Assembly: GCA_963807155.1 (NCBI GenBank)
Contig: CAWEAZ010000021.1
Coordinates: 118,653 to 182,652 of the forward strand
Reading direction: 5' to 3'
DNA length: 64,000 nucleotides
From: JACCZX01 sp963807155
GTDB taxonomy: Bacteria; Pseudomonadota; Gammaproteobacteria; Burkholderiales; Burkholderiaceae_F
The notes under the pieces were generated by a model that ran no database searches, was not told the DNA's origin, and saw only the letters and a list, made by a program, of their open reading frames with translations. Position 1 is the stretch's first letter; every line of letters begins with the position of its first letter. Shown one piece after another: positions 1 to 11,201 of the stretch. The translations under genes were made by a program, and so were the position numbers.

Positions 1-2076
<2,076 letters not shown>

Positions 2077-2135
2077 AAAAACTTCTCGAGTGGCTGGGTG
2101 TCGTCGTCCCGCGGGCGGTGGGCGGGCGTTGACGA

Positions 2136-4726
2136 TCAAGCGGGCGGCGGATGCGGCGGGAAGTGCACATGCTCTGCGAGCGACGCCGATAGCTGCTCGG
2201 GCACCTTCTCCGCTGTGAGCGGGGCGTCGGACACCAGATGCCTCGCCAACACATCCGGCGGTAGTTCCCTTTCGAGCGCTGCGCGAACCTTGGCAATCAG
2301 GCGCCGCTCATTGTGCTGAGTCGGCAGGCCGGTCTTCCGAGAAGACGCATCGAGTGTGCCAAGTAGCCGTGCAGCTACATCTAACTGGCCCCGGCGCCAG
2401 AACAGAAAGACCCACTCATCGAGATAGTAGTTTTGCGTACGGCGCATGATCGGCAGAGCCTCGCGCGCCACATCTGACGCCTCGGCGACGAGGCCCATCT
2501 CGCTCAGGATTCCCATCAGATTGGCGAACAACACGTCGGCGGATGCGGGTACCGGTCGCGCTCGCAATTCCTGCGCGAGCTGGCGTGCTTCGCGGGCGGC
2601 CTCTTCGATTGGTCCAACCTCCCAGAGCAGGTCCACCAGGTTGTTTCGCGCGATCACCTGCAGGCGCCAATCCCCGGTGGCGACGCTGAGTTGCACCTCC
2701 TGGCGCTCAAACGCAAGCGCCTCGACGGGCTTGCCGGCTGCGCGCGCTGCTGAAGTCTCGCGGCGCAGCAGGTGCATGTGGAATTCGGCCGGCCAGTCGG
2801 GCTGGATCAGGCTGCGCGCCTCCGCCAGCGCGGTCTGCGCGGACACCTGATCACCCTCGTACAGTCGAAACGACACGAGCCTCATCAGGCTGGAAAAGAC
2901 ACGACGCGGCTGCCCAAGCGCCCTGTACATCGCGCGAGCGCGTTCCGCCCCTTCGACCTGCAGCTGATGTGGTGCTCGGCCCATCATGTTGGCCGCGGCT
3001 ATCGCGCGCCAATAGCGCGCGACGACGGCCTCATCGAGCGAGCCGTCGACCGCGCCTTCTTCGACCTGCTGCCGATGCGGCAGCAACCAGTCGGCGCACT
3101 CGATCGCGTAGTCGATCAGCGAACCTGAGTGGGCGGCGAGCGCGATCGCGACCTGCGCGTCTCCTTCCTCCGAGGATGACCACGCATGGGCTGCGCGCAG
3201 GTTGTCCAGTTCCGGAACTACCAGCGCGGCATATTGATCGGTCCGCAGTTCGCCGTCGAGATTGGCTCCATCGACGCGCTGCATGAAGTTCAGCATCGCC
3301 TTAGCGTGCCGTCTTAGCGTGTTGGTAGTTTCTCCCTCCGCCAATTGCTCCAGCGCAAACGCACGGGCCGACTCGAGAAGCCTGTATCGAGGCGGCTCGC
3401 CGGGTTCTGCGACCACCAGCGATTTGTCAACGAGTGCGCTCATGTGATCGAGCACTGACCATTCATCGAGCTGCTCGTCTCCAGCCACCGCCTGCGCCAA
3501 CTCCATCGTGAAGCCGCCCGCGAACACGCCTAACCGCCGGAAAACGACTCGTTCCTCATCGTTGAGCAGGCCATGGCTCCACTCCAGCGCGGCGCGCAAC
3601 GTCTGATGGCGGCGAAGCGCAGCGCGCGCACCTCCGGTGAGCAGCTTGAAGCGCGCGTCGAGTTTGTCGCGCACTCCTCGCAGGCCCAGCGCAGGGACGC
3701 GTGCAGCCGCCAGCTCGATCGCCAGCGGCAGTCCGTCGAGCCGCCGGCAGATCTCGATCGCCAGCTTCGCGTTCTCTTCGTTCAGCGCGAAACCCGGGTC
3801 CACCGCCCGCACGCGAGCCTCGAGCAGCGCCACCGCCCCGAACTCGCGTGCGCCGCGTGCCTCCGTTTCCTGCGGTACAGCGAGCGGCCCGACGCGAAAC
3901 TGCTGCTCGCCCGGCGTGTGCAGCGGTTCTTGACTGGTAGCCAGCAGCGTGACCCCGGGTGCCGCTCGCAGGACAACTTCGACTAAGCGGACGACCGCAT
4001 CGAGCAGGTGCTCGCAGTTGTCGAGCACGAGCAGCATGGTCCGCGGCACAAGGCCGGCGACCAGCTCTTCGAGCGCCTTGGTTTGCCCAATGATCTCGAA
4101 GCCGAGTGCGCCGGCGACGGCGTTCGGTAGCAGGGCGGGCTCGGACAGGCCGGCGAGCTCGACCGTCCACACGCCGTCCGGCCACTGCTCGACTGAGGCA
4201 TGCGCGACTGCCTGCGCCAGGCGACTCTTGCCGATGCCCCCCGCGCCGACGATCGTGACAAGCCGGTGCTCCGGCAGCAACGAGCGCAGGGCCCGCAACT
4301 CATCGTCTCGGCCGTACAAAATGGGGAGCTCCGGCCGGCAGATTGGCACGACGCACTGTCGTCGCACGCGGCTGTGACGCCGCAGGCATCGAACTCTGCG
4401 GCACCGCGCCCGTACTATGAGCTGCGTCGCCGTCGAGCACTGCGGTGAACTGGTAACCCCGTCCTGGAATCGTGGCGATCGCCTGCGGTCCCAACAGCTT
4501 GCGCAGTGTGCTGATCTGCACCTGCACGTTGTTCTCCTCGACCACCATGCCCTGGCCACACCAAGTCGAGCAGCTCGGACTTGGTTACGAGCCGGTCGCG
4601 CCGCTCGACCAGCGCCAACAGCACGTCGAAGGCGCGCGCACCGACGCCCGCAGCGCGACCCTCGACCAGCAACTGCCGCTCGCGGGGCCGCATTTCGACT
4701 CGGCCAAAACGTAGCGATTCGGTCAA
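2136..4726 (-). CDS. Winged-helix DNA-binding regulator with NB-ARC-like ATPase and TPR-like region (two frameshifts)
   Basis: Predicted cytosolic transcription regulator combining an OmpR/PhoB-type winged helix with a STAND-like ATPase. It is read in three frames. From a TTG at 4726 (AGGA six bases upstream): LRFGRVEMRPRERQLL to DLVWPG. After a shift near 4550: NNVQVQISTLRKLLG to GRGYQFTAV, the wing. After a shift near 4330: LYGRDDELRALRSLL with Walker A GAGGIGKS and Walker B LLVLDNCEHLL, then alpha-helical TPR-like sequence to the end. Total about 860 residues, usual for this class. The indels look like sequencing errors because all pieces are in family order. It diverges from a 55-residue membrane ORF, a possible target. 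The signal it senses is unknown. Confidence 0.85.
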
Positions 4727-4927
4727 GCGAAGTCCTATTGCAGGTTCACAACCGACGCAGTCTGGACAAACCGGTGCGCAGAGGCAAGCCGGCCGCTGGT
4801 CATGGTCGCCGCCGCGGATTCAGAACGTTTAAGGGCGGTTTCAGGCCGCTAAAGGACTGAAGCGGGGGTCGACGCGCAGAGTTCGTTCGACAGCGCAGCA
4901 CTACGTCGACTACTTGAGGAGATTCAG

Positions 4928-5095
4928 ATGAACCGCGAATTCAAGCCCACCTCCACGATGATCCGCGCCCTCTTTGCCACCGCATCACTGCTGGCCAGCA
5001 TCCTGGTAGTCAGCTCGATGGTGCGTCTTGCAGACCATTACTACGCCGAGTCGCAGCTGGCGACTGGCCAACCCATGGCGATTGCTCAGCGCTAA
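4928..5095 (+). CDS. Small single-pass membrane protein, 55 residues, unknown function
   Basis: ATG at 4928 follows GAGGAGATTCAG, a strong Shine-Dalgarno sequence seven bases away, and the frame runs 55 codons to TAA at 5093-5095. The protein has a polar N-terminus (MNREFKPTSTMIR), one hydrophobic segment (ALFATASLLASILVVSSMV, about residues 14-32) and a short polar tail with HYYAESQ, so it is probably inner-membrane anchored or exported. I do not recognise a domain. It is transcribed away from the winged-helix/ATPase regulator, which suggests regulator and target, but that is inference. The gap of about 200 bases between them shows no obvious operator. Confidence 0.55.
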   Translation: MNREFKPTSTMIRALFATASLLASILVVSSMVRLADHYYAESQLATGQPMAIAQR

Positions 5096-5181
5096 GCCCG
5101 ATCCTGCACACATGCGCTACCGTCTCCGTGAGATACGGACAAATGCACGACATTTTCGATGTGAGCGCGTAGCACAAAGCC

Positions 5182-6355
5182 GTGCCAGCACCATACGACG
5201 TCATCGTTGTCGGCCTTGGCGCGATGGGCAGCGCAACCGCTTATGCGCTCGCCCGCCGCGGCATGCGTGTTCTGGGGCTGGATCGCTTTACGCCGCCGCA
5301 CGCTTTCGGATCGTCGCACGGCGAAACTCGAATCATTCGCGAGGCGTACTTCGAGCATCCGGTCTACGTGCCGATGGTGCAGCGTGCCTACGAACTCTGG
5401 CGTGATCTGGAGAAGGAGTCGGGCACGACGCTGCTGCGCGAAACCGGTGGCGTGATGATCGGACGACCGGACAGCGACCTGGTGAAAGGCGCGCGGCACA
5501 GCGCAGAACTTCACGGCCTGCGCCACGAAATGCTGACAGCCGATGAAGTGCACGAACGGTTTCCAGCACTGCATCCGGAGAGCGACATGGTGGCAGTCTG
5601 GGAGCCGCGCGCCGGTGTGTTGTTTGCTGACGCGTGCATCGACGCGCATCTGGCGCAGGCGCGACGTCACGGCGCCGAGCTGCACTACGAAGAACCGATG
5701 CTGCGCTGGGAGCCCGAGGGCGAAGGCATTCGCGTGCTTACCGCCGCAAGGTGAGTACCGTGCACGGCAACTCATCGTTACCGCAGGCGCGTGGATCAGC
5801 ACTTTCTTCCCGGATTTGCCGCTTCGCATCGAGCGACAGGTGTTGTTCTGGTTTGACGAAGCAAGTGCTTCCGAGATGTTCACACCCGAGCGCTGCCCGG
5901 TTCACCTATGGCAGTTCGACGGGCACCGCTTCTTCTACGGCTTTCCGAATCTCGGCAACGGCGTCAAAGTAGCTTTTCATCACGGTGGAGAAGTCACGAC
6001 CGTCGACTCCCTGCGGCGCGAGGTTGCGCCCGATGAAGTGGAAGACATCCGCGCGGCGATGCGACGCTTTCTTCCGGCGGCTGACGGAACATTGCGTGCG
6101 ACCACCGTTTGCGTTTACACGAACACGCCTGACGAACACTTTCTGATTGATCATCATCCGGCGCATCCGCAAGTGTTGATCACGAGTGCGTGCTCAGGAC
6201 ACGGATTCAAGTTCTCGCCGGTTATCGGGGAGATTCTGGCCGATCTCTGTCAAAACAATCAGCCGAGATTCGACCTGAGTCTTGTTTCGTTGGCGCTAAA
6301 CATAATGTCGCTTGCGTGCTCAGCGCGATGCGACATTACCGTGCTCGAATCATGA
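5182..6355 (+). CDS. FAD-dependent amine oxidase of the monomeric sarcosine / N-methyltryptophan oxidase family (one frameshift)
   Basis: Oxidative demethylation of an N-methyl amino acid (sarcosine, N-methyltryptophan or similar), releasing formaldehyde and H2O2. The GTG start at 5182 gives VVGLGAMGSATAYALARRGM, the FAD-binding Rossmann motif, followed by GSSHGETRIIREAY. An extra A near 5748 breaks the frame; removing it restores LTAAGEYRARQLIVTAGAW. The C-terminal half has TTVCVYTNTPDEHF, whose Cys matches the covalent flavin site of monomeric sarcosine oxidase, and SGHGFKFSPVIGEI, the family signature. Combined length about 390 residues is normal. The stop overlaps the next ATG (ATGA, 6352-6355), so the protease is translationally coupled. 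SolA-like, but the substrate cannot be fixed from sequence. Confidence 0.85.
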
Positions 6356-7500
6356 GGGTCACGTCCAGAGGTTCACGATTGCCGCTGGCAAGGGGTGCGG
6401 GCCGTGGCGGGTTGCTACTGGTGTTGGTGGCACTCGCTGCGTTTGCTGTTTGGTATTTTTATTTCAGCCCGCGCGAAACAGTAGCGGTTCAGGCCGTTCC
6501 GCTTGCGGTCACAGCGCGCGGCGATCTCTCGGCCGATGAGCGCAACAACATCGAAGTGTTCAAGCGGGTCTCGCCATCGGTGGTGCACATCACCACGCTG
6601 GCCGCTGCACGTGGATTCATGCGCGATGAGATGCAGGTTCCGCGCGGCATGGGTAGCGGCTTTATCTGGGACGCACAAGGGCACGTGGTCACCAACTTCC
6701 ACGTGATTCAGGGGGCTACTGGCGCGCAGGTGGCGCTGTCCGACCATCGAACGTACCCCGCGACGTTGGTCGGAGTTTTTCCGGATCGCGATCTCGCCGT
6801 TTTGCGGATTGACGTTCCGGCCGACAAGGAGAAGCTGCAGCCGATCATGCTCGGCGAAAGCGCCAATCTTCAGGTGGGTCAAAAGGTCTACGCGATCGGC
6901 AATCCATTCGGGCTCGACCAGAGTCTGACGACCGGAATCGTCAGTGCGCTCGAGCGCGAAATCGAGTCGGTGACGCGGCGTCCGATACGCGGGGTGATTC
7001 AGACTGATGCTGCGATCAATCCCGGCAACTCGGGCGGACCGTTATTGGACTCGGCCGGACGCGTGATCGGAATGAACACCGCGATCTATAGCCCGAGTGG
7101 CGCCAACGCCGGCATCGGTTTCGCCATTCCGGTGGACGAAGTCAATCGTGTCGTACCGCGCCTGATTCGCGACGGCCGTTTGGTTCGTCCGACGCTGGGT
7201 GTAGAGGCGGCGCCGGCGGCCGTCGGCAAACCGCTCGGCTTGCCCGATGGAGTCGTCGTGGTCGGCGTTGTTCCGGGCAGCGCCGCCGCGGCGGCGGGTA
7301 TCCGTCCCTTCACGCGCGGTGCCGACGGCTCGCTGGTCGTTGGCGACGTCATTACTGCGGTCGACGGCGAAAAAGTGAAGAGCCTTGACAACTTGCTCGA
7401 AGCGCTCGAGCGGCGCCAACCCGGCGACGTGGTCAAGCTCAATCTTTGGCGCGCTGGGACCACAGCCGAAGTGCCTGCAAAGTTGGGTAAACCAGAATAA
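6352..7500 (+). CDS. Membrane-anchored HtrA/Deg-type serine protease with PDZ domain
   Basis: Periplasmic S1C protease for envelope protein quality control. The ATG at 6352 overlaps the preceding stop. Residues about 20-38 (GGLLLVLVALAAFAVWYFYF) form an N-terminal anchor, as in DegS-like proteins. The catalytic triad is visible: His117 in TNFHVIQGA, Asp147 in DRDLAVLRI, Ser227 in NPGNSGGPLL. One PDZ domain follows (from about residue 290; GVVVVGVVPGSAAAAAGIRP). At 382 residues with a single PDZ it is DegS/AlgW-sized rather than DegP-sized. Assignment to a protease of the S1C family is firm; whether it cleaves an anti-sigma factor or general substrates is not known. Confidence 0.93.
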   Translation: MRVTSRGSRLPLARGAGRGGLLLVLVALAAFAVWYFYFSPRETVAVQAVPLAVTARGDLSADERNNIEVFKRVSPSVVHITTLAAARGFMRDEMQVPRGMGSGFIWDAQGHVVTNFHVIQGATGAQVALSDHRTYPATLVGVFPDRDLAVLRIDVPADKEKLQPIMLGESANLQVGQKVYAIGNPFGLDQSLTTGIVSALEREIESVTRRPIRGVIQTDAAINPGNSGGPLLDSAGRVIGMNTAIYSPSGANAGIGFAIPVDEVNRVVPRLIRDGRLVRPTLGVEAAPAAVGKPLGLPDGVVVVGVVPGSAAAAAGIRPFTRGADGSLVVGDVITAVDGEKVKSLDNLLEALERRQPGDVVKLNLWRAGTTAEVPAKLGKPE

Positions 7501-7608
7501 GAATCGCCGCAGTGGCTGTCTGCGTTTTCGATTTGTTCAAAGAAGCCGCGCACGGCGGTCTCGCGCTCAACGCTGTCGAATGCTGATGCGCATTGCGCGC
7601 ATTACATG

Positions 7609-8422
7609 ATGCGCTCATTTCAGGATTCTCGTCATCGTGCTCGCCGGTTGTATCGAACGAATGTTCTTCTACCCGGATTCGGCGACGTACACGACGCCGG
7701 CGCAGCTTGGCGTGCGCGCCGAAGATGTTCAGATCGTTACGGCCGATGGATCGCGATTGCATGGCTGGTTTCTGCCCGCGGTCGGTAACGCGAAAGGCAC
7801 CGTGCTGCATCTGCATGGCAACGCAGCCAACGTCAGCAACCATCTGCCGTTGGTGTCGTGGCTGCCTGCCCGCGGATACAACGTGCTGATGGTCGACTAC
7901 CGCGGCTTCGGTCGCTCACAGGGCAAGCCATCGTTGGACGGCATCGTCGATGACGCCGCCGCAGCGCTCGCTTATTTGCGCACGCGGCCCGACGTGGATG
8001 CGTCGAAGCTGATCGTTCTTGGACAAAGCATCGGCGGCGCCACCGCGCTACGTTTGCTTGCGCGCGATTCGGCCGGCATTCGGCTGGCGATTATCGATTC
8101 GGCGTTCGCGAGCTATCGCGGCATCGCGCGCGATGCGACCGCCGGTGGTCCGCTGGCACCGGTCGCTGCGCTAACCGTCGGCGTGCTGCCCGGGCAGGAC
8201 AAGGATCCCATTACCGCATTGAAGTCGATTCGCATTCCGCTGATTTTCGTGCATGGCGCACGTGATTCGATCATTCCCGCCGCCAACAGCGAAAAACTGC
8301 ATGCCGCGGCGTCGGGCTCGCAGCACTGGAGCGTGCCGGACGCAATGCATATCATGGCGCTCGGTCAGCCGGGTTCGTGGCGCGAGAAGCTGGTACAGGC
8401 GATGGACGCCGCGGTGCTCTGA
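7609..8422 (+). CDS. Alpha/beta hydrolase, probable lipoprotein (frameshift in signal peptide)
   Basis: Serine hydrolase of the BAAT/S33-like alpha/beta fold. Counting from the GTG at 7637, the nucleophile is Ser131 in LGQSIGGATAL, with Asp210 (GARDSI) and His238 (DAMHIM), and the oxyanion region is HLHGNAANVSNH. The frame from 7637 starts inside a lipobox, so the true start is upstream. ATG at 7609 gives MRSF, then dropping one C near 7620 gives RILVIVLAGC, a compact lipoprotein signal with lipobox LAGC. I therefore annotate from 7609 with a one-base error. If wrong, the GTG at 7637 would give a protein with no signal. Substrate unknown. Confidence 0.8.
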
Positions 8423-8433
8423 CCGAGATAACC

Positions 8434-9186
8434 ATGCACCTTGAACTAGACGGTCGCACCGGGCTTGTGACCGGCGCAAGCGCCGGCATCGGCCGCGCAA
8501 CGGCGCGAATCCTGGCCGGCGAGGGCGTTCGCCTGGCCATCACCGGCAGGCGTCGCGAAAAGCTCGAGGAGTTGAAAGCCGAGATCGTTGCGGCGAACGG
8601 TCCGCCGCCGGCGATCATCGTGCACGACGCGATGGACGATGGATATCCGCGTGCGGTGGCGCAGCTGGCGCTTGACGCGCTGGGATCGGTCGAGATTCTG
8701 GTCAACAACGCCGGCGGCAGCCGGCCGTTCAAGATGGATGCGAGCGAAGAGCAGTGGAACGAAGCGCTGACGCTTAACTTCACTCGCCATCGTCAATTGA
8801 CGCATGCGCTGCTCGATCAGATGGTCGCGAACGGCTGGGGGCGCATTGTCAACATCACGGGCAAGTCGGAGCCTGAAGGCATCAACGGCGCGTTCTGCGC
8901 GAAAGCCGCGATGCATTCGTGGGCGAAAGGTTTATCACGCGAAGTCGGGCGGCACGGCATCACGGTCAACAGCATTCCACCGGGCCGCATCATCAGCGAT
9001 CAGATTTTGCGCAACTACACTCCCGAGTATCGACAGTGGCAATCGGAGCACGAAATTCCGGTCGGAAGATATGGAGAACCGGAAGACCTCGCGTACCTCG
9101 TTGCCTTCCTGGCTTCACCGCGCGCCAGCTACATCACCGGCGCCGTCATTCCGGTCGATGGTGGATTGCGCAGGTATCAGTTTTGA
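8434..9186 (+). CDS. SDR-family protein with atypical active site
   Basis: Short-chain dehydrogenase/reductase fold, 250 residues, ATG at 8434 eleven bases after the hydrolase stop. It has the cofactor motif TGASAGIGRATA (about residues 12-23), NNAGG and the C-terminal SYITGAVIPVDGGL. In classical SDRs the catalytic centre is YxxxK preceded by Ser. Here the segment is GINGAFCAKAAM: the lysine is present but the residue four before it is Ala, not Tyr, so activity may differ or be absent. A Phe sits three before the Lys. Frame and codon use look normal, so it does not look like decay. Likely co-transcribed with the hydrolase. No substrate can be proposed. Confidence 0.85.
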   Translation: MHLELDGRTGLVTGASAGIGRATARILAGEGVRLAITGRRREKLEELKAEIVAANGPPPAIIVHDAMDDGYPRAVAQLALDALGSVEILVNNAGGSRPFKMDASEEQWNEALTLNFTRHRQLTHALLDQMVANGWGRIVNITGKSEPEGINGAFCAKAAMHSWAKGLSREVGRHGITVNSIPPGRIISDQILRNYTPEYRQWQSEHEIPVGRYGEPEDLAYLVAFLASPRASYITGAVIPVDGGLRRYQF

Positions 9187-9285
9187 TGCCGGCGGCGCTG
9201 GGCGTCGCGCACGAATCGTCGCGTCTGTCTTAGCGAAGATTGCCGGTATGCCCCAGTGAATAGCGGCCTGGCTGCGGCCACACGG

Positions 9286-10374
9286 TCAGGCCGTGCGGTT
9301 CTTTGCCCACTGGAATTTTCTTGACGTCACCCGCGCCGTATCGATCGCGTAGACGACATCATCGAAGCGGCCCGATAACCACAGCACCTTTCCATCGGCG
9401 CTAACGTTGCCCATGTCGGGGCTGCCGCCGCCCGGAATTGGCCACGTTGTCTCGACCTTGCGCGTGGCGAAATCGACGACCGACACGCTGCCCGCTTTGC
9501 CGGCGCGTGGACCATAGACTTTGTGTGAGCCGCGGTTCGCGACGTACAGCTTGGTGCCGTCGCGGCTCGGATAAAGACCATGTGTGCCGACACCGGTCTT
9601 GATGAACTCGACTTCCGCGAATTTGTCGCCGTCGATCACGTGCACGCCGTCGGCGTGCATGTCAGCCACGAAGAAAAGTTTTCCGTCGGGCGAGATCCGG
9701 ATGTCCTGCGGCATTCCTCCGCGCGTCAACTTCAGATAACCGATGACTTTGCGATTGACCATGTCGACCTTGGCCAAGCGCCCGGAAAATTCGCACGTGA
9801 AGATTGCGTAGCGGCCGTCGATCGAAAAATCAGCGTGATTCACGCCGCCGCATTCAGGGACTGGTAACGATCCCTCCATTTTCATCGTCTGTGCATCGCG
9901 GAAGTCCAGGCGCTTGCGCGCTTCTGCGACGACGATCGCGAAGCGCCCATCGGGACTGAAGTACATGTTGTACGGATCGTCGACCGCAATCGACTTGCCA
10001 GGCTTGCCGGTCACCGGATCAATCGGCGTCAGCGTGCCGTCGGTACGCCCCTCGGCGTTGTTGGCGACCCATAGCGTCTTCAGATCCCACGACGGCACGA
10101 CATGCTGCGGGTTGCGGCCGACTGGAAACTTGTCGACCACCTTCATCGTGGCCGGATCGATCACGTACACATCGTTGGATTGGCGGTTGGGCACGTACAC
10201 GCGCGTCAGCGCATTGGCAACTGCCGGACTGAGTTTGCCGGGAGCAGTTTCGCTGTACAGATTTTTCGCATCAACAACGGGAGGCATACTCGCTGACGTG
10301 CCGTCCGTTGCTGGCTGTGCCGCGATGACGCTCGACCATAAGGTCAGCACCAGAATCATTGAGCTACGACGCAT
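9286..10374 (-). CDS. Secreted YVTN-family beta-propeller protein
   Basis: Predicted periplasmic or extracellular seven-bladed beta-propeller of the YncE/YVTN type. A Sec signal peptide is visible (MRRSSMILVLTLWSSVIAAQ, cleavage near residue 19-20). Blade motifs recur: VYVPNRQSNDVYVIDP, LWVANNAEG, FSPDGRFAIVVAE, ISPDGKLFFVADM, LYVANRGSHKVYG, SADGKVLWLSGRFDD. Length 362 residues. It is the last gene of the minus-strand run, 45 bases after meaB. Proteins of this family often bind ligands or partner with redox systems, but nothing here fixes the ligand. A weak inverted repeat (CGGCCTG...CAGGCCG) lies just beyond the stop and may help end transcription. Confidence 0.88.
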   Translation of the reverse strand: MRRSSMILVLTLWSSVIAAQPATDGTSASMPPVVDAKNLYSETAPGKLSPAVANALTRVYVPNRQSNDVYVIDPATMKVVDKFPVGRNPQHVVPSWDLKTLWVANNAEGRTDGTLTPIDPVTGKPGKSIAVDDPYNMYFSPDGRFAIVVAEARKRLDFRDAQTMKMEGSLPVPECGGVNHADFSIDGRYAIFTCEFSGRLAKVDMVNRKVIGYLKLTRGGMPQDIRISPDGKLFFVADMHADGVHVIDGDKFAEVEFIKTGVGTHGLYPSRDGTKLYVANRGSHKVYGPRAGKAGSVSVVDFATRKVETTWPIPGGGSPDMGNVSADGKVLWLSGRFDDVVYAIDTARVTSRKFQWAKNRTA

Positions 10375-10419
10375 CGATCCGTTCCTGTTAAGTGGTACTC
10401 GAATCCTAAGCTATGGCGT

Positions 10420-11190
10420 TCACGCGGCCTGCCCATTGACGACAGTCTCGCGGCGCGGATTTGGCATCGCGCCGCGCTCGGCGATCGCATCGACGAGTTT
10501 CGCCACGCCATCGCCAGTGGTCGAGACCGTCTTCAGCACGGGCCGCTTGTTTTCGCTACCGCGTCGCGCGGGAACTAGAAGCAGGTCGCGCGCAGTGCTG
10601 TCTGCGCCCGGCAGGTCCGCCTTGTTCACCACCAAAATATCGGCGATCTCGAGCACGCCGGCCTTCAGCGCCTGGACTTCGTCGCCGAGGCCGGGCGGAT
10701 ATACGACAACGCGCGTTCGTGCGAGCTTGGCAATCGCGACGTCGGATTGGCCCGCCCCGACCGTCTCGACCAGGACCACGTCGAAGCCTGCCGCATCGAG
10801 CACATCGACTGCCTGTGCCGTCGCAGTCGACAGCCCACCGGCGTGGCCGCGCGATGCTAGCGAGCGGATAAATACGCGGTCATTCGCTTGATGCTCGGCC
10901 ATGCGGATACGATCGCCGAGGACTGCGCCGCCGCTGAACGGACTTGACGGATCGATCGCGACGACCGCCACCGAATGTCCTCGTTTCAGCAACTCGCCGA
11001 CGAGCGCGTTAACGAGAGTCGACTTACCTGCGCCTGCGGGCCCGGTGATGCCTACAACGTGCGCACGACCCACATGCGTCGCCAACGCGCCGCGCATTGA
11101 TTCGGCGCGCGCGGGTTCGTTTTCGATCGCCGTGATCGCGCGTGCGATCGTGCGACGGTCGCCAGTCAAGATGCGTTGCAGCCATTCCAC
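10420..11190 (-). CDS. meaB: MeaB-type G3E GTPase for a B12-dependent acyl-CoA mutase (short C-terminus)
   Basis: P-loop GTPase chaperone that gates adenosylcobalamin delivery to, and protects, a B12-dependent acyl-CoA mutase. Motifs: Walker A GPAGAGKST (about residues 50-58), VAIDPSSPFSGGAVLGDRIRM, VETVGAGQSD (switch region) and NKAD for guanine recognition. It lies 11 bases after the mutase large subunit, the expected context. At 256 residues it is 50-70 residues shorter than the usual 310-330. It stops after the G-domain (VDAIAERG plus 18 residues) and lacks the C-terminal helical arm used for dimerisation in known MeaB proteins. Only 45 bases separate the stop from the next gene, so the shortness is not explained by a simple downstream frameshift. 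Confidence 0.9.
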   Translation of the reverse strand: MEWLQRILTGDRRTIARAITAIENEPARAESMRGALATHVGRAHVVGITGPAGAGKSTLVNALVGELLKRGHSVAVVAIDPSSPFSGGAVLGDRIRMAEHQANDRVFIRSLASRGHAGGLSTATAQAVDVLDAAGFDVVLVETVGAGQSDVAIAKLARTRVVVYPPGLGDEVQALKAGVLEIADILVVNKADLPGADSTARDLLLVPARRGSENKRPVLKTVSTTGDGVAKLVDAIAERGAMPNPRRETVVNGQAA

Positions 11191-11201
11191 TCAGCCGCCT
11201 G

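Noticed and set aside
5182..6355. In-frame TGA (5753-5755) as selenocysteine, given selD nearby
   Set aside because: Reading through TGA gives sequence unrelated to the oxidase, while removing one A restores the family sequence. No SECIS-like hairpin needed.
9914..10891. 325-codon plus-strand ORF
   Set aside because: Antisense to the beta-propeller and meaB genes; low-complexity Ser/Thr/Arg translation without a family.
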